The position numbers were made by a program, and so were the translations under genes. From Sphaerulina vaccinii (Eukaryota > Ascomycota > Dothideomycetes > Mycosphaerellales > Mycosphaerellaceae), in NCBI GenBank assembly GCA_022570795.1, contig JAKUDP010000002.1, forward strand, positions 558,001 to 622,000: a stretch of 64,000 bases of DNA. Direction: 5' to 3'. Numbering within the stretch: the stretch's first letter is position 1; each line of letters opens with the position of its first letter. Under the pieces are notes generated by a model. That model saw nothing but the letters and a program-made list of their open reading frames with translations, had not been told where the DNA came from and made no database searches. Below, piece by piece: positions 62,917-64,000 of this stretch.

Positions 62917-63854
62917 ATGTAGATCGGAAATGGCATATGAGAATGGCAGCAGGCACATCAGCATCAGGGAGTCTTCAGTACCAGTACGACGAGAAAGGTG
63001 TAGTGTTGTGAGAGGTGGAGTGTGAGAAGTGTTCAGGTGACGTTGGAATATGCATCGCGCAGGCAAGAGAGGGAAGGCACGACCACAACTCAGAATTGGA
63101 AGGCGCTAGACTTCACCTCATCCACTTCGTGTACTGACTACGTGATCAGTGGTGGGCTATGATGGCTCGCCATCTCCGGAGAACACATTCGATCGGATAC
63201 GATGGCAAGTACGCTTCTGCCAAGCTACTTCTCATCTGGACATGTCTTTTAGGCGATCACTTTCGAGGAAGCCTGCATATGCTCAAGAAGATGTATGTGT
63301 GGAGTTGAACAGATTCAAGTTCATCTCAGCCACCCAGAGGGATCGTACGCCACACTCGAAGTAGGGATTGCTCGACACACTCTGTAACACACTCCAGACT
63401 TGGCACTCTGAGATCACCTTCATCTGGCTCTCGCTGACAGCTACTCAACAATCATCATGAGATGTCACGAACAACCAGAATAGCTCCGACAGGCAACCAA
63501 AACATCCGTTCGCACGATGGCGAACATAACACGAGGATGACATGGAAGACCTTTGGAGTTTGTGCCTCAAGATGCTTCTCCCGACGTACTGGTCTCGCGG
63601 ACGCTTGCCAACACACTCGATTACTGCCATCTCTTTGCTTTTCTTAGCACATATGGCACCTTGCGACCTTCGCGCGCACCAGTATGACATAGCAAGACCA
63701 TAATGACGGCCGTCAGAGCTCTTATGAAAGTATGCTATCTATGAAGACAGATCCAAATCTGTAGCGCATCGCCTTCAACCATGTGTGCCTTGATCGTGGT
63801 CTTTGCACGAGCGAAGAGATACTTATGCTCTCTGCAGATCGCTCAAGAACCGAT
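62917..63854. other. intergenic region
   Basis: 3' flank of CWC24 and upstream flank of the next gene. Only short overlapping frames; nothing else is supported. Confidence 0.45.
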
Positions 63855-64000
63855 GATATTTATCACAAAATACTTCAACTCACCAGCTCCACGAACACTC
63901 AAAGTCCCGAGATACACGCCATCCTACATACAACGATTTCCTCGAGAACATCAAACAACACCAACTCCAAACCACACCCCTCAACATTATCACTCCAATG
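63855..64000 (+). promoter_or_regulatory. probable 5' leader and start codon of a gene running off the window
   Basis: From about 63858 the plus strand has no ATG until the final three bases (63998-64000), and the last 100 bp are strongly A/C-rich (CAACACCAACTCC type), the usual look of fungal leaders in this window. The terminal CCAATG would be the start codon. The product cannot be seen. Confidence 0.4.

Noticed and set aside
1..64000. CRISPR array, rRNA, biosynthetic gene cluster, intact transposase
   Set aside because: None was seen. The sequence is eukaryotic, has no regularly spaced repeats, and its genes are functionally unrelated single-copy types.

Overview
The window is nuclear DNA of a filamentous ascomycete. 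The signs are short GT-AG introns (mostly 50-80 nt), unclustered single genes on both strands, and families typical of filamentous fungi: an ApsA/Num1 cortical anchor, PEX8, a DUF3659 protein, a DUF7587 protein, APD1 and a mitochondrial MEF2. The overall look (about half GC, many Ser/Pro/Gln-rich disordered proteins, small secreted cysteine-rich protein) suggests a Dothideomycete of the Mycosphaerella type. That placement is inference and was not tested by any search.

Layout. 1-3.3 kb: gene-poor, with a MITE-like 97-bp element and an imperfect direct repeat. 3.3-18.2 kb: a large disordered protein, MEF2 and VPS17 on a compact shared promoter, a Pho85-type cyclin with a very long ATG-free leader, and APD1. 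18.2-24.5 kb: an OB-fold-like protein followed by the most accessory-looking part of the window, with a small secreted protein, a gene-poor stretch, a decayed fragment of a BOR1-like anion transporter and a second, 5'-truncated and frameshifted BOR1-like copy. 24.5-30.7 kb: a Golgi-type glycosyltransferase, PRP38, two small proteins and a DUF155/RMD1-type membrane protein. 32.9-45.1 kb: two low-complexity proteins, a BAR-SH3 protein, PEX8, a TMEM170-like protein, an SLC35F-type transporter and a DUF3659 protein. 45.1-48.4 kb: gene-poor. 48.4-62.9 kb: a class II aldolase-family protein (five exons), PFS2 with an in-frame RanBP2 zinc-finger ORF just after its stop codon, a UQCC2/Cbp6-like assembly factor, a DUF7587 protein, the very long ApsA/Num1 protein and CWC24. 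The last bases look like the 5' leader and start codon of a gene that runs off the window.

The genes are mainly housekeeping: mRNA processing (PRP38, CWC24, PFS2), mitochondrial translation and complex III assembly (MEF2, UQCC2-like), peroxisome import (PEX8), membrane traffic (VPS17, BAR-SH3, SLC35F, TMEM170-like), and nuclear positioning and cell cycle (ApsA, cyclin). They do not form a pathway cluster. No biosynthetic cluster, CRISPR array, rRNA or convincing tRNA was seen. Exon borders were worked out by hand from splice consensus and reading frame; where stated, the joined exons add up to a whole number of codons. The observations most worth checking are the PFS2/zinc-finger arrangement, the paired BOR1-like relics, the alternative 3' end of the secreted protein and the ATG-free cyclin leader.
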